33,548 nucleotides of DNA, taken from Anaerovibrio lipolyticus DSM 3074. Lineage in GTDB: Bacteria; Bacillota; Negativicutes; Selenomonadales; Selenomonadaceae. The notes beneath the pieces were generated by a model. That model searched no databases and was not told the origin of the DNA. It saw nothing but the letters and a program-made list of their open reading frames with translations. Below, in pieces: positions 23,336 through 32,220 of this stretch (positions are counted from its first letter, which is position 1; every line of letters begins with the position of its first letter). A program made the translations under genes and the position numbers. The DNA is taken from the NCBI RefSeq assembly GCF_900141865.1, contig NZ_FQYW01000027.1:1-33548 (forward strand), in the 5' to 3' direction.

Positions 23336-23678
23336 CAGCAGACGGAATGGAGCAGGAAAACAGGAATTAGTAAGTAATAATTGTTATCAGTATGTATATG
23401 ATTATGATATGGTAATTCGATTAATACATAATAAAGCCTTGATTATCAGTAATAGGGACAACGGTAGTTATAATTCATGTGAATTACTGATAGACCTAGA
23501 AAACATTGAGCGGGAATATCTGACAGCGGAGCAAAGACGGATTATAAAATATAAATATGAATATATGTATACTAATCAAGAGGTAGCAGAGATTATGGGA
23601 TGTGAGCGAAAAAAGATAGCTAGAGAATTAGCCAATATAGAGAATACACTGCAGGAGGCGTTGCCTAATGATATTTAA
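23301..23678 (+). CDS. ArpU/sigma-region-4-like late regulator
   Basis: The GTG start at 23301 follows GGGGTGAATT. The 125-residue product has a C-terminal HTH: L-T-A-E-Q-R-R-I-I-K-Y-K-Y-E-Y, then T-N-Q-E-V-A-E-I-M-G-C-E-R-K-K-I-A-R-E-L near 75-112. This resembles ArpU/RinA-type regulators that switch on phage late genes, which lie directly downstream. The N-terminal 45 residues are variable. It overlaps the next gene by 11 bases, suggesting coupling. Confidence 0.75.
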   Translation: MAKTSGIATSGNSRRNGAGKQELVSNNCYQYVYDYDMVIRLIHNKALIISNRDNGSYNSCELLIDLENIEREYLTAEQRRIIKYKYEYMYTNQEVAEIMGCERKKIARELANIENTLQEALPNDI

Positions 23679-23919
23679 TCCGTATCAGCAAGTCAAGAAC
23701 TATCAAGAATATACGGAAACCGAAATAATAGACATGTTGGAACGTGAAAAAAATCCATTCTTATATGATTATCTGATAGACAGACTATATTTTTATAACG
23801 TTAAAAAAAGAAATACCAAAAAAGAAGAATATAATATATTGTCAGCCCGAACGATGTACAAGCGGGAACACAACGAAAAGGAATTAAATTTAAATTATTT
23901 TTCTAATTATGGGATATAA
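23668..23919 (+). CDS. Hypothetical phage protein
   Basis: Translation begins 11 bases before the end of the regulator, with GGAGGCG upstream. The 83-residue product is rich in Tyr, Asn, Lys and Glu with no Cys or membrane segment. I recognise no family. A terminator at 23967 ends the small operon. Confidence 0.5.
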   Translation: MIFNPYQQVKNYQEYTETEIIDMLEREKNPFLYDYLIDRLYFYNVKKRNTKKEEYNILSARTMYKREHNEKELNLNYFSNYGI

Positions 23920-23966
23920 AGTATAAAAATAAGGCATTATATTATGAAAGATAAAATATTTAAAGG

Positions 23967-23992
23967 CAGGTGAATAAATCACCTGTTTTTTA
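23967..23992 (+). terminator. Intrinsic terminator
   Basis: CAGGTGA (23967-23973) pairs with TCACCTG (23979-23985), followed by a T-run. It separates the regulator genes from the packaging operon. Confidence 0.75.
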
Positions 23993-24013
23993 TTTTGTGG
24001 TGAGGTGGTTTGG

Positions 24014-24382
24014 ATGCTTATAGCTTGTGGTAGGTGTGGAAAAATCCACGAGCGTGGCAAGTGTGCGGAAAAACCAATATCAATGTACAAAAAAAAGACC
24101 ACCAAGCAAGTAATGATAAGACACAGCACGAGATGGGCGAGGGTGAGAGAACAAGCGTTAGAAAGAGATTGTTATTTATGTAGGCTTTGCCTTGCAGACG
24201 GATATATAAATCATAATTCACTTGAAGTACATCACATAATCAAAATTGAGGAAAACCAAGACTTGGCGTATGAACTTGGAAACCTGCTGACCTTATGCAG
24301 TAGCCACCATAAGGAAGTAGAAGACGACAAGGGCAAGCGGGATTATCTCAGAGAATTGGCAAGCACAAAGCCAACATTGTGA
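24014..24382 (+). CDS. Packaging-associated HNH endonuclease
   Basis: GAGGTGG precedes ATG 24014; GTG 24005 overlaps that site. The 122-residue protein has an N-terminal Cys cluster (C5-x2-C8 and C17) and a core HNH: R-D-C-Y-L-C-R-L-C, then L-E-V-H-H-I-I-K near 75-82, then N-L-L-T-L-C-S-S-H-H near 94-103. The zinc cysteine pair and H-H match phage HNH proteins encoded just before terminase, which in HK97-type phages assist cos cleavage. The position 137 bases before TerS fits. Confidence 0.9.
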   Translation: MLIACGRCGKIHERGKCAEKPISMYKKKTTKQVMIRHSTRWARVREQALERDCYLCRLCLADGYINHNSLEVHHIIKIEENQDLAYELGNLLTLCSSHHKEVEDDKGKRDYLRELASTKPTL

Positions 24383-24519
24383 TTATATATCCCCCCGAGG
24401 GTTGGAAAATATTTATTAGCTAATAATTATTTGCCCTGAACGTGCTATCACAAACACAAATATTTCCCCATAAAAAACAAGAACTTTGATACTAAATCTA
24501 TAAAAAAAGAGGTGACAGG
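24383..24519 (+). other. Spacer between HNH and terminase, possible cos region
   Basis: The gap begins with a rare C-run (CCCCCCGAGGGT near 24391-24402) in otherwise AT-rich DNA. HK97-type cos sites often lie between the HNH and small terminase genes, so this is a plausible but unproven site. Confidence 0.3.
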
Positions 24520-24975
24520 ATGCCAAAAAGAGCAAAACCAACTGCAATAAATTCTAAACATCTAACCAAGGCGGAAAAGGAAGTAAGAGAACAAGCGGAA
24601 AATATAATAACGGCAGACCTGCCACAAGAACCGCCTCCCGATTTATCGGACGAGCGGAAAAACATATACAGGTTTATATATAATGCCTTGAATGATAGCG
24701 GATTAATTAAGGGGTTGGACATTGAAACTGTACTACAAGCTTGCATAACCATTGATAGACTACATGAGATTGACCGCTTAATTGATACTGAAGGAATAAA
24801 TAAAAACCTGTTAAGTCTTAAAGATACACTGTTTAAACAGTATTTGAAAATTGCTGACCTTCTCTGCATGTCACCTTCAGCAAGGGCAAAATTGGGAACA
24901 TTAACAACGAATAAGCAGGAACAAGACCCGCTAATAAGTCTATTAGAGGACATGGACGGCGGTAGTAATGACTAA
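24520..24975 (+). CDS. Terminase small subunit (P27-like)
   Basis: AAGAGGTGACAGG precedes the ATG. This 151-residue protein is mostly helical, with the P27-type pattern P-x-x-L-S-D-E-R-K-N-I-Y-R-F-I, then a central L-D-I-E-T-V-L-Q-A-C, then a late L-L-x-M-S-P-S-A-R-A-K-L-G. It recognises phage DNA and recruits the large subunit to begin packaging. It overlaps terL by eight bases, showing coupled translation. Confidence 0.88.
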   Translation: MPKRAKPTAINSKHLTKAEKEVREQAENIITADLPQEPPPDLSDERKNIYRFIYNALNDSGLIKGLDIETVLQACITIDRLHEIDRLIDTEGINKNLLSLKDTLFKQYLKIADLLCMSPSARAKLGTLTTNKQEQDPLISLLEDMDGGSND

Positions 24976-26653
24976 CAACCACGCCATTATATACGCCGAA
25001 CAAGTCACAAAAAAGCAAATCCCCGCCCCGAAATATGTTGTTAAACAGTGTAAGGAATTTTTGAACATAGCCAAGGGAAAAAATAAAAAATATGTATTAG
25101 ACGAAAAGAAAATTGAATTTATAGAAAAAGTGCTTAATATACTTATCATGCCTAAAGGGCTTAGAGCGGGGCAACCATTAAGCAAATGTTTGGCGGGTTT
25201 TCAATGGCTACTCATTATTGCAGTACTCGCAACGGTTCACAAAGACAACCCCAAAAAGCGACGTTATGAAACAGCCGTTCTTGAAATTGCGAGAAAAGAA
25301 GGAAAAACGCTATTAGTTGGCGTTATATTTATTCTGCTTTTTCTTCTTGAACCGAAATTCTCAAAATTTTATTCAGTGGCACCCGATGGAGCTTTGAGCC
25401 GTGAGGTTAAAGACGCTATAGAAAATATCATCAAGTCAAGCCCCGCCCTTAATGGCTTATACAATAACAAGCAAAAGTTTAAAATATTAAGGGATTCGAT
25501 TAAATTTTCTATAAAAGAAAGCGAATACAAACCACTTGCCTATAGTAATAACAGGCTAGATGGTAAACTACCGAATGTTTTTCTTGCCGACGAGGTTGGA
25601 GCGTTGCCGAATAATTCAGCTATTGAAAGTATGAGAAGTGGACAGCTAACAATTTTGAATAAGCTTGGTTTTATCATAAGTACAAAATACCCAAGCACCT
25701 CAAACCCAATGGAGGATGAGGTGGAATACGCAAAAAAAATACTTGATGGCTCTATAAAAAATGATAGCGTATTCGCCTTACTTTATGAACCAGACAGCAA
25801 AAAAACGTGGGCAACAAACGACACAATCATAAAGCACGCAAACCCTTTAGCGTTGGAAATCCCTGCTATTATGCAGGACTTAAAACAGAAAAGACAGCAA
25901 GCTATTGAACAGCCAAGCAGGCGGGAAAATTTCTTGTGTAAGCATCTCAATATCATACACCAAAGCACGGCAGAAAGCTATGTATCTATAGACGATTTAA
26001 AAAAATGTCAAGTATCTTCTATAAATTGGCAAGGTCGGGAGGTATTCGTTGGGCTTGATTTAAGCATGTCGGGCGATAATACCGCCGTTACCTTCTTGTC
26101 ATTCGATGAGTACGGGGATTTACTGATTATGCCAATGTGCTTTATACCAGCAGGTAGAATTGAAGAAAAAAGCAAATTTGAAAAAGTGGATTATAAACAA
26201 TTCATTGAAGCGGGGCAAGTAATAGCTTGCGGGGATTCGGTTATAAATTACGGCGACATTGAACAATATATCTTATCAATAGAAAATCAATACAACGTAA
26301 AAATAAATAGTATTGGCTATGACCGCTATAATGCTATTTCTACCGCCAATAAATTACAAAGTGAAGGGCTTGAGTGCGTGGAGATTAAACAGCATAGTAG
26401 CGTATTACACGCCCCGATTAAATTACTTAGTGAATTAATTTCCAATCATAAAGTCAAGTTTGTTTGTAATGATTTATATATTGAAAATTTTTTAAACGCC
26501 CGTTGTGTCTACGATACCAACATGAACAAATATCTAAATAAGAAAAAATCAGCGGGAAAAATAGACATGGTGATGGCAACGGTTAATGCTCTTTACTTAG
26601 CCCAGCAAGCGGAACTAGAACGCCAACAAGCGGGCTGGAGCGTACAAATATAA
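24968..26653 (+). CDS. Terminase large subunit
   Basis: This 561-residue motor ATPase and nuclease packages DNA into the prohead. The Walker-A-like loop A-R-K-E-G-K-T is near 108-114 and Walker B V-F-L-A-D-E at 204-209. The nuclease domain begins V-G-L-D-L-S at 361-366, with later acidic residues in A-C-G-D (near 434) and K-I-D-M-V-M-A (near 538). Length is usual for the family. It overlaps TerS and precedes the portal gene by 23 bases. Confidence 0.95.
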   Translation: MTNNHAIIYAEQVTKKQIPAPKYVVKQCKEFLNIAKGKNKKYVLDEKKIEFIEKVLNILIMPKGLRAGQPLSKCLAGFQWLLIIAVLATVHKDNPKKRRYETAVLEIARKEGKTLLVGVIFILLFLLEPKFSKFYSVAPDGALSREVKDAIENIIKSSPALNGLYNNKQKFKILRDSIKFSIKESEYKPLAYSNNRLDGKLPNVFLADEVGALPNNSAIESMRSGQLTILNKLGFIISTKYPSTSNPMEDEVEYAKKILDGSIKNDSVFALLYEPDSKKTWATNDTIIKHANPLALEIPAIMQDLKQKRQQAIEQPSRRENFLCKHLNIIHQSTAESYVSIDDLKKCQVSSINWQGREVFVGLDLSMSGDNTAVTFLSFDEYGDLLIMPMCFIPAGRIEEKSKFEKVDYKQFIEAGQVIACGDSVINYGDIEQYILSIENQYNVKINSIGYDRYNAISTANKLQSEGLECVEIKQHSSVLHAPIKLLSELISNHKVKFVCNDLYIENFLNARCVYDTNMNKYLNKKKSAGKIDMVMATVNALYLAQQAELERQQAGWSVQI

Positions 26654-26676
26654 CATTATTTTGTAGGGAGGTGATT

Positions 26677-27897
26677 ATGATATTTAGCAAATTAAAACAA
26701 ATGTTTAGAATAGAAAAGAGAATGAGTAATGAAGAACTAACCGACGTTTTGCGGGGGAACACATTCAATAACACCATTAACAAAAAGCAAGCCCTTGACA
26801 TCCCCGCCGTGTCTGCAAGCCTTGATTTTATTGGGGGGACAATCGCAGGATTACCAATTCGCCTTTATAAAAAGAATGGTGATAGTGTGGAAGAAGTAAC
26901 CGATGATTATAGATTAAAGTTGCTTAACCAAGAAACAGGGGATTTATTAGATGCCCATCAATTATTTAAAGCCCTTATAAATGACATGCTTTTATGTGGC
27001 GAAAGTTATTGTTATGTGGAGCATGAAAGAAACCAAATCAAGGGTTTGTTTTATGTAGATAACTCTAATGTAAGCATTATAAAAAATGTAGACCCGATAC
27101 ACAAACAAGCCACCATATACATACAAGGCGTGCAGTACCCCGATTATGAGGTTATGCGATTAACCCGCAATACAAAGGACGGGCTGACAGGTTCGGGCGT
27201 ACTTGATACAAATTCGCTATTGCTTAGTTGCATGTATAACGCTATGAAATATGAAAATACCGCCATTTCAAGCGGAGCTAAAAGAGGCTTTTTGAAATCC
27301 AAATACAAATTAACAAAAGACATGTTGACCGAGCTTAAAAAGAGTTGGCGTAAATTATATAGCGGGGATGCCAATTCTAACAGCGACGTGCTTGTATTGA
27401 ATGAAGGAATTTCTTTTGAAAGTGCAAGCAATAACGCAACAGAGAACCAATTAAACGAATCCAAGGCAAAAAATACAGCCCTTGTATATAACTTATTTGG
27501 ATTATCAGAATCCCTTTTTGACGGCTCAAAATCAAACCATGATACATATTTAAATGCAGTTAAAACCGCCGTTCTGCCTGTAGTTAGTGCATTAGAATGT
27601 AGTCTGAATAAATTCCTGTTATTAGAGCGTGAAAAGTCAAGTTATTTCTTTAAAATTGACTGTAGCGAAATATTAAAGACTTCAATTAATGACCGTTACA
27701 ACAGTTATAAGACCGCTATAGAATGTGGTTTTATGTCGGTTGACGAAGTACGACAGCAAGAAAACTTGCCACCGCTTGGAATGGACTTTATACGCCTTAA
27801 CCTCGGGAGCGTTCTTTATTACCCAACAGAAAAAAAGATTTATACACCTAATACCGATACTTATACAGACATACAAGGGGGTGAAGTAAAAGAATGA
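26677..27897 (+). CDS. Portal protein (HK97 family)
   Basis: ATG 26677 follows AGGGAGGTG. The 406-residue protein forms the dodecameric DNA entry ring of the capsid. Family features include the N-terminal A-L-x-I-P-A-V-S-A-S-L-D-F-I-G-G-T-I-A near 36-55 and L-L-C-G-E-S-Y-C-Y-V near 103-112. The wing/stem region has F-G-L-S-E-S-L-F near 270-277. The last codons overlap the protease start (ATGA), typical of this module. Confidence 0.95.
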   Translation: MIFSKLKQMFRIEKRMSNEELTDVLRGNTFNNTINKKQALDIPAVSASLDFIGGTIAGLPIRLYKKNGDSVEEVTDDYRLKLLNQETGDLLDAHQLFKALINDMLLCGESYCYVEHERNQIKGLFYVDNSNVSIIKNVDPIHKQATIYIQGVQYPDYEVMRLTRNTKDGLTGSGVLDTNSLLLSCMYNAMKYENTAISSGAKRGFLKSKYKLTKDMLTELKKSWRKLYSGDANSNSDVLVLNEGISFESASNNATENQLNESKAKNTALVYNLFGLSESLFDGSKSNHDTYLNAVKTAVLPVVSALECSLNKFLLLEREKSSYFFKIDCSEILKTSINDRYNSYKTAIECGFMSVDEVRQQENLPPLGMDFIRLNLGSVLYYPTEKKIYTPNTDTYTDIQGGEVKE

Positions 27898-28511
27898 AAA
27901 TTGAATTACGACAAGACAATACTGTACATTTAACAGGTTATGTCAACGTAGCAGAACGAGAATCCCGCCCACTTGTTGACAATCAAGGGGAATTCGTGGA
28001 AGTTATCGGAAGTAAAACATTTGCCAGAGCCTTGGAAAAAAACGAGGTGGGGCTAATGTATAACCACATGAGAGAATTAACACCATTAAATTTTGACCTT
28101 TACGAGGATAATATAGGTCTTTATGCCGATGTGGTTATAAATGATAGGGAAATCTATAATAAAGCAAGAAAAAATAAACTAACAGGGTGGTCTTTTGGCT
28201 TCTCAAATGCTGTAAGCACATGGAGCAAAAGAGAAGACGGGATGAGATTGCGAAAAATTAACGACTTGGATTTGAAGGAAGTTAGTATACTTTCAGTAAC
28301 CCCTGCTTATATAGCCACGTCCATCGAATGTCGGGACGGAAAAGAAAACTTGAAGGAATACCGCCAAGAGGAAACGGACAAGCCTGAGATAATCACGGAC
28401 GAACGCCCAACACTTGATAGCATGGTCGAAGGTTTGCGGGACGATAACACCCCTGACCTTGATTATTTCAACACACAGTATAAATACTTTGAAAGCTTAA
28501 AAATCAGATAA
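27894..28511 (+). CDS. Prohead protease (HK97 family)
   Basis: This 205-residue serine protease trims capsid subunits during maturation. Candidate triad residues are H58 (Y-N-H-M-R), S100 in L-T-G-W-S-F-G-F, and E129 in L-K-E-V-S-I. That spacing is typical for the family. The start overlaps the portal stop. A hairpin terminator lies between it and the capsid gene, probably a means of setting capsid expression. Confidence 0.93.
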   Translation: MKIELRQDNTVHLTGYVNVAERESRPLVDNQGEFVEVIGSKTFARALEKNEVGLMYNHMRELTPLNFDLYEDNIGLYADVVINDREIYNKARKNKLTGWSFGFSNAVSTWSKREDGMRLRKINDLDLKEVSILSVTPAYIATSIECRDGKENLKEYRQEETDKPEIITDERPTLDSMVEGLRDDNTPDLDYFNTQYKYFESLKIR

Positions 28512-28537
28512 TAACAACTTTATCTATTTTTATATTT

Positions 28538-28559
28538 GACCGCTAGAGCGGTCTTTTTT
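28538..28559 (+). terminator. Intrinsic terminator (GACCGC family)
   Basis: GACCGC, TAGA loop, GCGGTC and six T, between protease and capsid. Read-through or a promoter further on must serve the capsid gene. Confidence 0.75.
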
Positions 28560-28605
28560 AATGCAAACAATTATATTTATTTATTTTATGGAGGTAAACA
28601 ACACA

Positions 28606-29721
28606 ATGAACTTTAAAGAATTAATTGAACGCAGAAATGAACTTGTAGAAACAATGGATGGCATTTTTAAAAACGCAGAAGTAGAAAAAAGAGCCTTAAA
28701 TGAAGAAGAAAATACCAAGTATGACGAAATCATGCAGGAAATCCGAGACATTGACAGCACCATGAAAAAGGCTGAAGAAGCCCGCAACCTCGACACCGTA
28801 ATCGCCAAGGAAACCAAGGCAGACGATACTGAAGAACGTGCTTTTATTGATTTTATTCGCAGTGAAAAAAGAGAACTAGCCGCCGGTGATAACGGTGCAA
28901 TTATCCCACAATCTATTGCTGATAGAATCATTGAGAACGTCCGCAATATCGCCCCTGTATTTGAATTGGCGACAAAATACAACGCAAAGGGTAATTTGAT
29001 TTTCCCTGTATATGACGAGTCTGAAAACGCTGTAACTACAGCATACGCACAGGAATTTACCGCCCTTAACTCCAAATCTGGAAAATTCACTTCCATTAAG
29101 TTAGGCGGTCACTTGGCAGGTGCGTTGGTAAAGATTTCCAAGAGCCTTATTAATAATGCAGAATTCGACCTCTTATCTTATGTAGTAGCTAAGATGTCCG
29201 AATCCATCGCCCGCTTCCTCGAGGCTGAATTGCTTAATGGTGAAGGTGGCGAGGATAAAATGACAGGTGTATTAAATGACACTAATACTCCTGTTGTAGA
29301 AGCTGCAGCAGCGTCCGCTGTAAGTGCCGATGACCTTGTAAAATTACAGGTAGAAGTGCCACAGGTATATCAGAATTCCGCTGTATGGATTATGAGCAAA
29401 AATACACTCTTGGCTGTAAGAACCCTCAAAGACGGTGAAAACCGCTACATGCTCAATGAAGATATTTCCGCTCCATTCGGTTACAGCCTTCTTGGCAAGC
29501 CTGTATTTATCTCTGATAACATGCCAGAGATTGCAAGCAAGGCAAAGGCTGTAGTTTATGGTGACTTCAGCGGTATTTTTGTAAACGTTAGACCTAACGT
29601 AGAAATTCAAGTGCTAAGCGAAAAATACGCAGACGAACACGCTACTGGCGTGGTTGCTTGGATTGAGGCTGACTCTCGAGTAGCAGAAAAGCAGAAGCTT
29701 GCAGTATTAAAGATGGCTTAA
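28606..29721 (+). CDS. Major capsid protein (HK97 fold)
   Basis: ATG 28606 follows ATGGAGGTAA; an in-frame ATG at 28561 has no site. Of the 371 residues, about 1-85 are a charged coiled-coil delta domain acting as an internal scaffold, and the rest is the HK97 shell fold (A-I-I-P-Q-S-I-A-D-R-I near 100). A likely protease cut lies near the E-R-A-F region, residues 80-90. Codon use looks more optimised than in nearby genes, as expected for the most abundant protein. Confidence 0.95.
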   Translation: MNFKELIERRNELVETMDGIFKNAEVEKRALNEEENTKYDEIMQEIRDIDSTMKKAEEARNLDTVIAKETKADDTEERAFIDFIRSEKRELAAGDNGAIIPQSIADRIIENVRNIAPVFELATKYNAKGNLIFPVYDESENAVTTAYAQEFTALNSKSGKFTSIKLGGHLAGALVKISKSLINNAEFDLLSYVVAKMSESIARFLEAELLNGEGGEDKMTGVLNDTNTPVVEAAAASAVSADDLVKLQVEVPQVYQNSAVWIMSKNTLLAVRTLKDGENRYMLNEDISAPFGYSLLGKPVFISDNMPEIASKAKAVVYGDFSGIFVNVRPNVEIQVLSEKYADEHATGVVAWIEADSRVAEKQKLAVLKMA

Positions 29722-29735
29722 GAGGTATAAAAGTC

Positions 29736-29960
29736 ATGGCTAAATACAAAGTAAAAGTAAGCTATGGCGGGATGGTATCAGCTACAGCGGGGGAAATTGT
29801 TAGTTATACAAATAAATCTATCATTTCCGACCTGCTAAAAGCTGGATACATTGAAGAAGCAAAGGAAGCAAAGGAAGTAAAGGCGGGCAAAAAACCCGCC
29901 GAACCTTCCAAAGCTGACAAACCAACCGCCAAGGCAAAGAAGGAAAATAAAGAGGACTGA
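29736..29960 (+). CDS. Small head-region protein with Lys/Ala-rich tail
   Basis: GAGGTATAAAAG precedes the ATG. Of the 74 residues, 1-42 form a small beta-rich fold (Y-G-G-M-V-S-A-T-A-G-E-I-V), and 43-74 are a disordered Lys/Ala/Glu/Pro tail. Its place after the capsid gene fits a head fibre or decoration protein, but this is positional inference only. Confidence 0.55.
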   Translation: MAKYKVKVSYGGMVSATAGEIVSYTNKSIISDLLKAGYIEEAKEAKEVKAGKKPAEPSKADKPTAKAKKENKED

Positions 29961-29966
29961 TATATT

Positions 29967-30251
29967 ATGACAGTATCAGAAATCACAATAGAAATTTTAA
30001 AAAACTATCTGAGGATAGACGGCTCAGATGATGACGTGTTATTAAATCATATATTACAGGCTAGTATTGATTATGTATGTAATTACACAGGGCGAACGCT
30101 TGAAGAATTGGAAATGTATAATGATATTCCCCTAGCGGTCTTGTGCTTATGTTCCCAATTATATGAAAACAGGGAATACACGACCGATAAAATCAATATT
30201 AATCCTGCTATAAGTCAGATATTGGGCAGTCATAGTAATAACTTGTTATGA
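29967..30251 (+). CDS. Head-tail connector (gp6-like)
   Basis: This 94-residue protein has the family start I-E-I-L-K-N-Y-L-R-I-D-G-S-D-D-D-V-L-L, then A-x-x-Y-V-C-N-Y-T-G-R, and a helical C-terminus. It forms a ring below the portal. AGAGGACTG precedes the ATG. Confidence 0.88.
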   Translation: MTVSEITIEILKNYLRIDGSDDDVLLNHILQASIDYVCNYTGRTLEELEMYNDIPLAVLCLCSQLYENREYTTDKININPAISQILGSHSNNLL

Positions 30252-30260
30252 GGTGATTCT

Positions 30261-30575
30261 ATGAAAATAGGAAAAATGAGATATAGAGTCACTATTCAAT
30301 ACCCTTCAGACGGCGTGGATGATTATGGTAATTCAATAGATACATGGCAGGATTTAACAACCGTATGGGCTGACATACAGCCCGTGAGCGGGCGTGAGTA
30401 TTTAACAGCCAACCAAGCAACAAGCGAAACGCAATATAAAATTTATATTCGGTATATTCCTAACATAAACGCTAAAATGCGTATTGTTCATAATGAACAA
30501 ATATATGAAATTCTCGCAGTATTGGGTGATAAAAGGTCTAATATGCTTACTATAATGTGTAAAGAGGTGGTATAA
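30261..30575 (+). CDS. Head closure / head-tail adaptor protein
   Basis: This 104-residue protein begins K-I-G-K-M-R-Y-R-V-T-I-Q, has D-D-Y-G-N-S and W-A-D-I-Q-P-V-S-G-R-E-Y, and ends in a beta strand. That is the SPP1 gp16 / HK97 adaptor pattern. It plugs the connector before tail joining. GAGGTGATTCT precedes the ATG. Confidence 0.9.
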   Translation: MKIGKMRYRVTIQYPSDGVDDYGNSIDTWQDLTTVWADIQPVSGREYLTANQATSETQYKIYIRYIPNINAKMRIVHNEQIYEILAVLGDKRSNMLTIMCKEVV

Positions 30576-30932
30576 TTGGCAAAACAAAAATTTTTGGACA
30601 ACACCACATTAAAACTGATTTCTGAAAAGGTAAGCGAAAAGACCAAAGAAGCCCTAAAAGAATCCGCCGAATTGCTTGTAAATGAAGCAAAAAGCCGTTG
30701 TCCTGTAGACAGTGGACGGCTAAGGGATAGTATACACGCCGTAAAACGCAAAGGCGGGGTTAAATATCAAGTAGTAGCAGACGCAAAGGATGACCAAGGG
30801 CGTTATTATGGGCGTATTGTAGAGTATTCGCCTAAAATAAACCGCCCTTTTATGTATCCTGCTATGGACAGTTTGCGAGAACAAATAAAAGATAAACTGA
30901 TTAACGCCGTTCGGGACGGCTTAAAGAGGTGA
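30576..30932 (+). CDS. HK97 gp10-like tail-joining protein
   Basis: The TTG start at 30576 directly follows the previous stop, with GAGGTGG just upstream. The 118-residue protein has helix A-K-S-R-C-P-V-D-S-G-R-L-R-D-S-I near 52-67, the family signature, then Y-Y-G-R-I-V-E-Y and R-P-F-M-Y-P-A. It connects head and tail. Confidence 0.9.
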   Translation: MAKQKFLDNTTLKLISEKVSEKTKEALKESAELLVNEAKSRCPVDSGRLRDSIHAVKRKGGVKYQVVADAKDDQGRYYGRIVEYSPKINRPFMYPAMDSLREQIKDKLINAVRDGLKR

Positions 30933-30939
30933 TATATAA

Positions 30940-31266
30940 ATGGAAATATTAAAAAACGTAATCAGCGAATTAAAACAACAATTAAAAATCTCTGTATATC
31001 ACCACTACAGCCCGAATAATCGGGATTTTCCCAATATTGTCTACTCAGTTATTTCCGACACTCCAGGTCTTCATGGCGACGATAAAGAACTAAACAGTAA
31101 TATAACAATAAGGCTGTATGTAATCACCAAGGATGGCGTTTATTATGAGCTTCAAAAAGCTATTAACAACATAATGGTTAATCTAGGTTTTTCACGTGGG
31201 CAAAGTGCAGAACTAACACAAGATAGCTACAAAGTAAAGACACTAGATTTTAAAATCAGTATATAA
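30940..31266 (+). CDS. Tail completion / terminator protein
   Basis: AAGAGGTGATATA precedes the ATG. The 108-residue protein has an N-terminal helix and an alternating strand pattern (I-R-L-Y-V-I-T-K near 64-71). By position and length it corresponds to the gp11/DUF3168-like tail-terminator protein; sequence signs are weak. Confidence 0.7.
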   Translation: MEILKNVISELKQQLKISVYHHYSPNNRDFPNIVYSVISDTPGLHGDDKELNSNITIRLYVITKDGVYYELQKAINNIMVNLGFSRGQSAELTQDSYKVKTLDFKISI

Positions 31267-31290
31267 ACAGAATAACAACAAACACAACTA

Positions 31291-31324
31291 AAGACCGCTA
31301 TATATAAGCGGTCTTATTTTTTTT
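31291..31324 (+). terminator. Intrinsic terminator (GACCGC family)
   Basis: AAGACCGCT (31291-31299) pairs with AGCGGTCTT (31307-31315), followed by a T-rich run. It lies before the tail tube gene. Confidence 0.75.
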
Positions 31325-31336
31325 GGAGGTAAAAAA

Positions 31337-31906
31337 ATGATACAATCAAACATCACTAATTCCCCTTTTATCGGGTTAAAGAACTTTCATGTAGCTGAAT
31401 TAAAAAGCGACCCAGCGGGCGGGGAGGCTACTTATGACACAGTAATTTCAATTCCACATATTCGCAGTATTCAGATTAAGGCACAAAATAACAACGCTAG
31501 CCTGTATGCAGACAATCAGAGCATTGATTCCGCATCCGTAACAAGCGAATATGAATTAACAATCGAAATCGCAACTTTGCCATTGGAATATAAGGCACTC
31601 TTACTGGGTCATACCATTAAGGATGGTGTAATGGTAGCAAACAAAGACGATGTTGCACCTTATTTCTGCGTTATGTTTGAAAGCACCAAGAGAAACGGTA
31701 AAAAGCGTTTTTGCAAATTTCTCAAGGTTCAATTCTCAGAACCTGACGAGAACCCAAAAACCAAGGGCGAAAATATTGATTATAACACCCCAACACTCAC
31801 AGCTAAAGCTATCTACAGAACCGCCGATGGCGTGGCATATAAACAGGCAGACGAAGAGGCAGGTTATACGGAAGAAACTGCAGGGACTTGGTACGAAACA
31901 GTATAA
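31337..31906 (+). CDS. Major tail tube protein
   Basis: TTGGAGGTAAA precedes the ATG. The 189-residue protein follows the phi13-type tail tube pattern: G-L-K-N-F-H-V-A near 13-20, I-R-S-I-Q-I-K-A, a strand-rich body, and K-F-L-K-V-Q-F-S-E-P near 126-135. It builds the tube of the long non-contractile tail. Codon use is favourable. Confidence 0.9.
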   Translation: MIQSNITNSPFIGLKNFHVAELKSDPAGGEATYDTVISIPHIRSIQIKAQNNNASLYADNQSIDSASVTSEYELTIEIATLPLEYKALLLGHTIKDGVMVANKDDVAPYFCVMFESTKRNGKKRFCKFLKVQFSEPDENPKTKGENIDYNTPTLTAKAIYRTADGVAYKQADEEAGYTEETAGTWYETV

Positions 31907-31920
31907 GAGGTATAAAAAAT

Positions 31921-32220
31921 ATGGACAAACCAACATTAAATATCAACGGAAAACAAATCACCCCCGCCCCGCCGAAAATGAAGGTATGGCGGTTATTTCT
32001 CCAAGAAGCAGAAAAAGACCATGAAGGGGAAAGTTTAGAGGACTTTTTGGAAGCTCAAACAGAATTATTAATACAGGGTTTTGGTCGTCCCGATATATTA
32101 AACGCTCAGACCGTCGAGGATGTCGAATTATCCGACATTGTACCAACGGTCAAGGCTTTATTCAGTTGGATTCAAACCGAAACTTTTAGTAAATTATCTG
32201 AATTACCAAAAAACAAGTAA
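31921..32220 (+). CDS. Tail assembly chaperone, short product (gpG-like)
   Basis: AAGAGGTATAAA precedes ATG 31921. The 99-residue product is acidic and helical, typical of gpG-like chaperones. Its last codons contain the slippery heptamer A-AAA-AAC (32208-32214) in the exact frame needed for -1 slippage, four bases before an eight-base stem (32219-32226 with 32242-32249). Confidence 0.85.
   Translation: MDKPTLNINGKQITPAPPKMKVWRLFLQEAEKDHEGESLEDFLEAQTELLIQGFGRPDILNAQTVEDVELSDIVPTVKALFSWIQTETFSKLSELPKNK

Noticed and set aside
28561-28605. Longer start for the capsid gene
   Set aside because: The extra residues are hydrophobic and unlike a capsid start, and the ribosome site lies directly before 28606.
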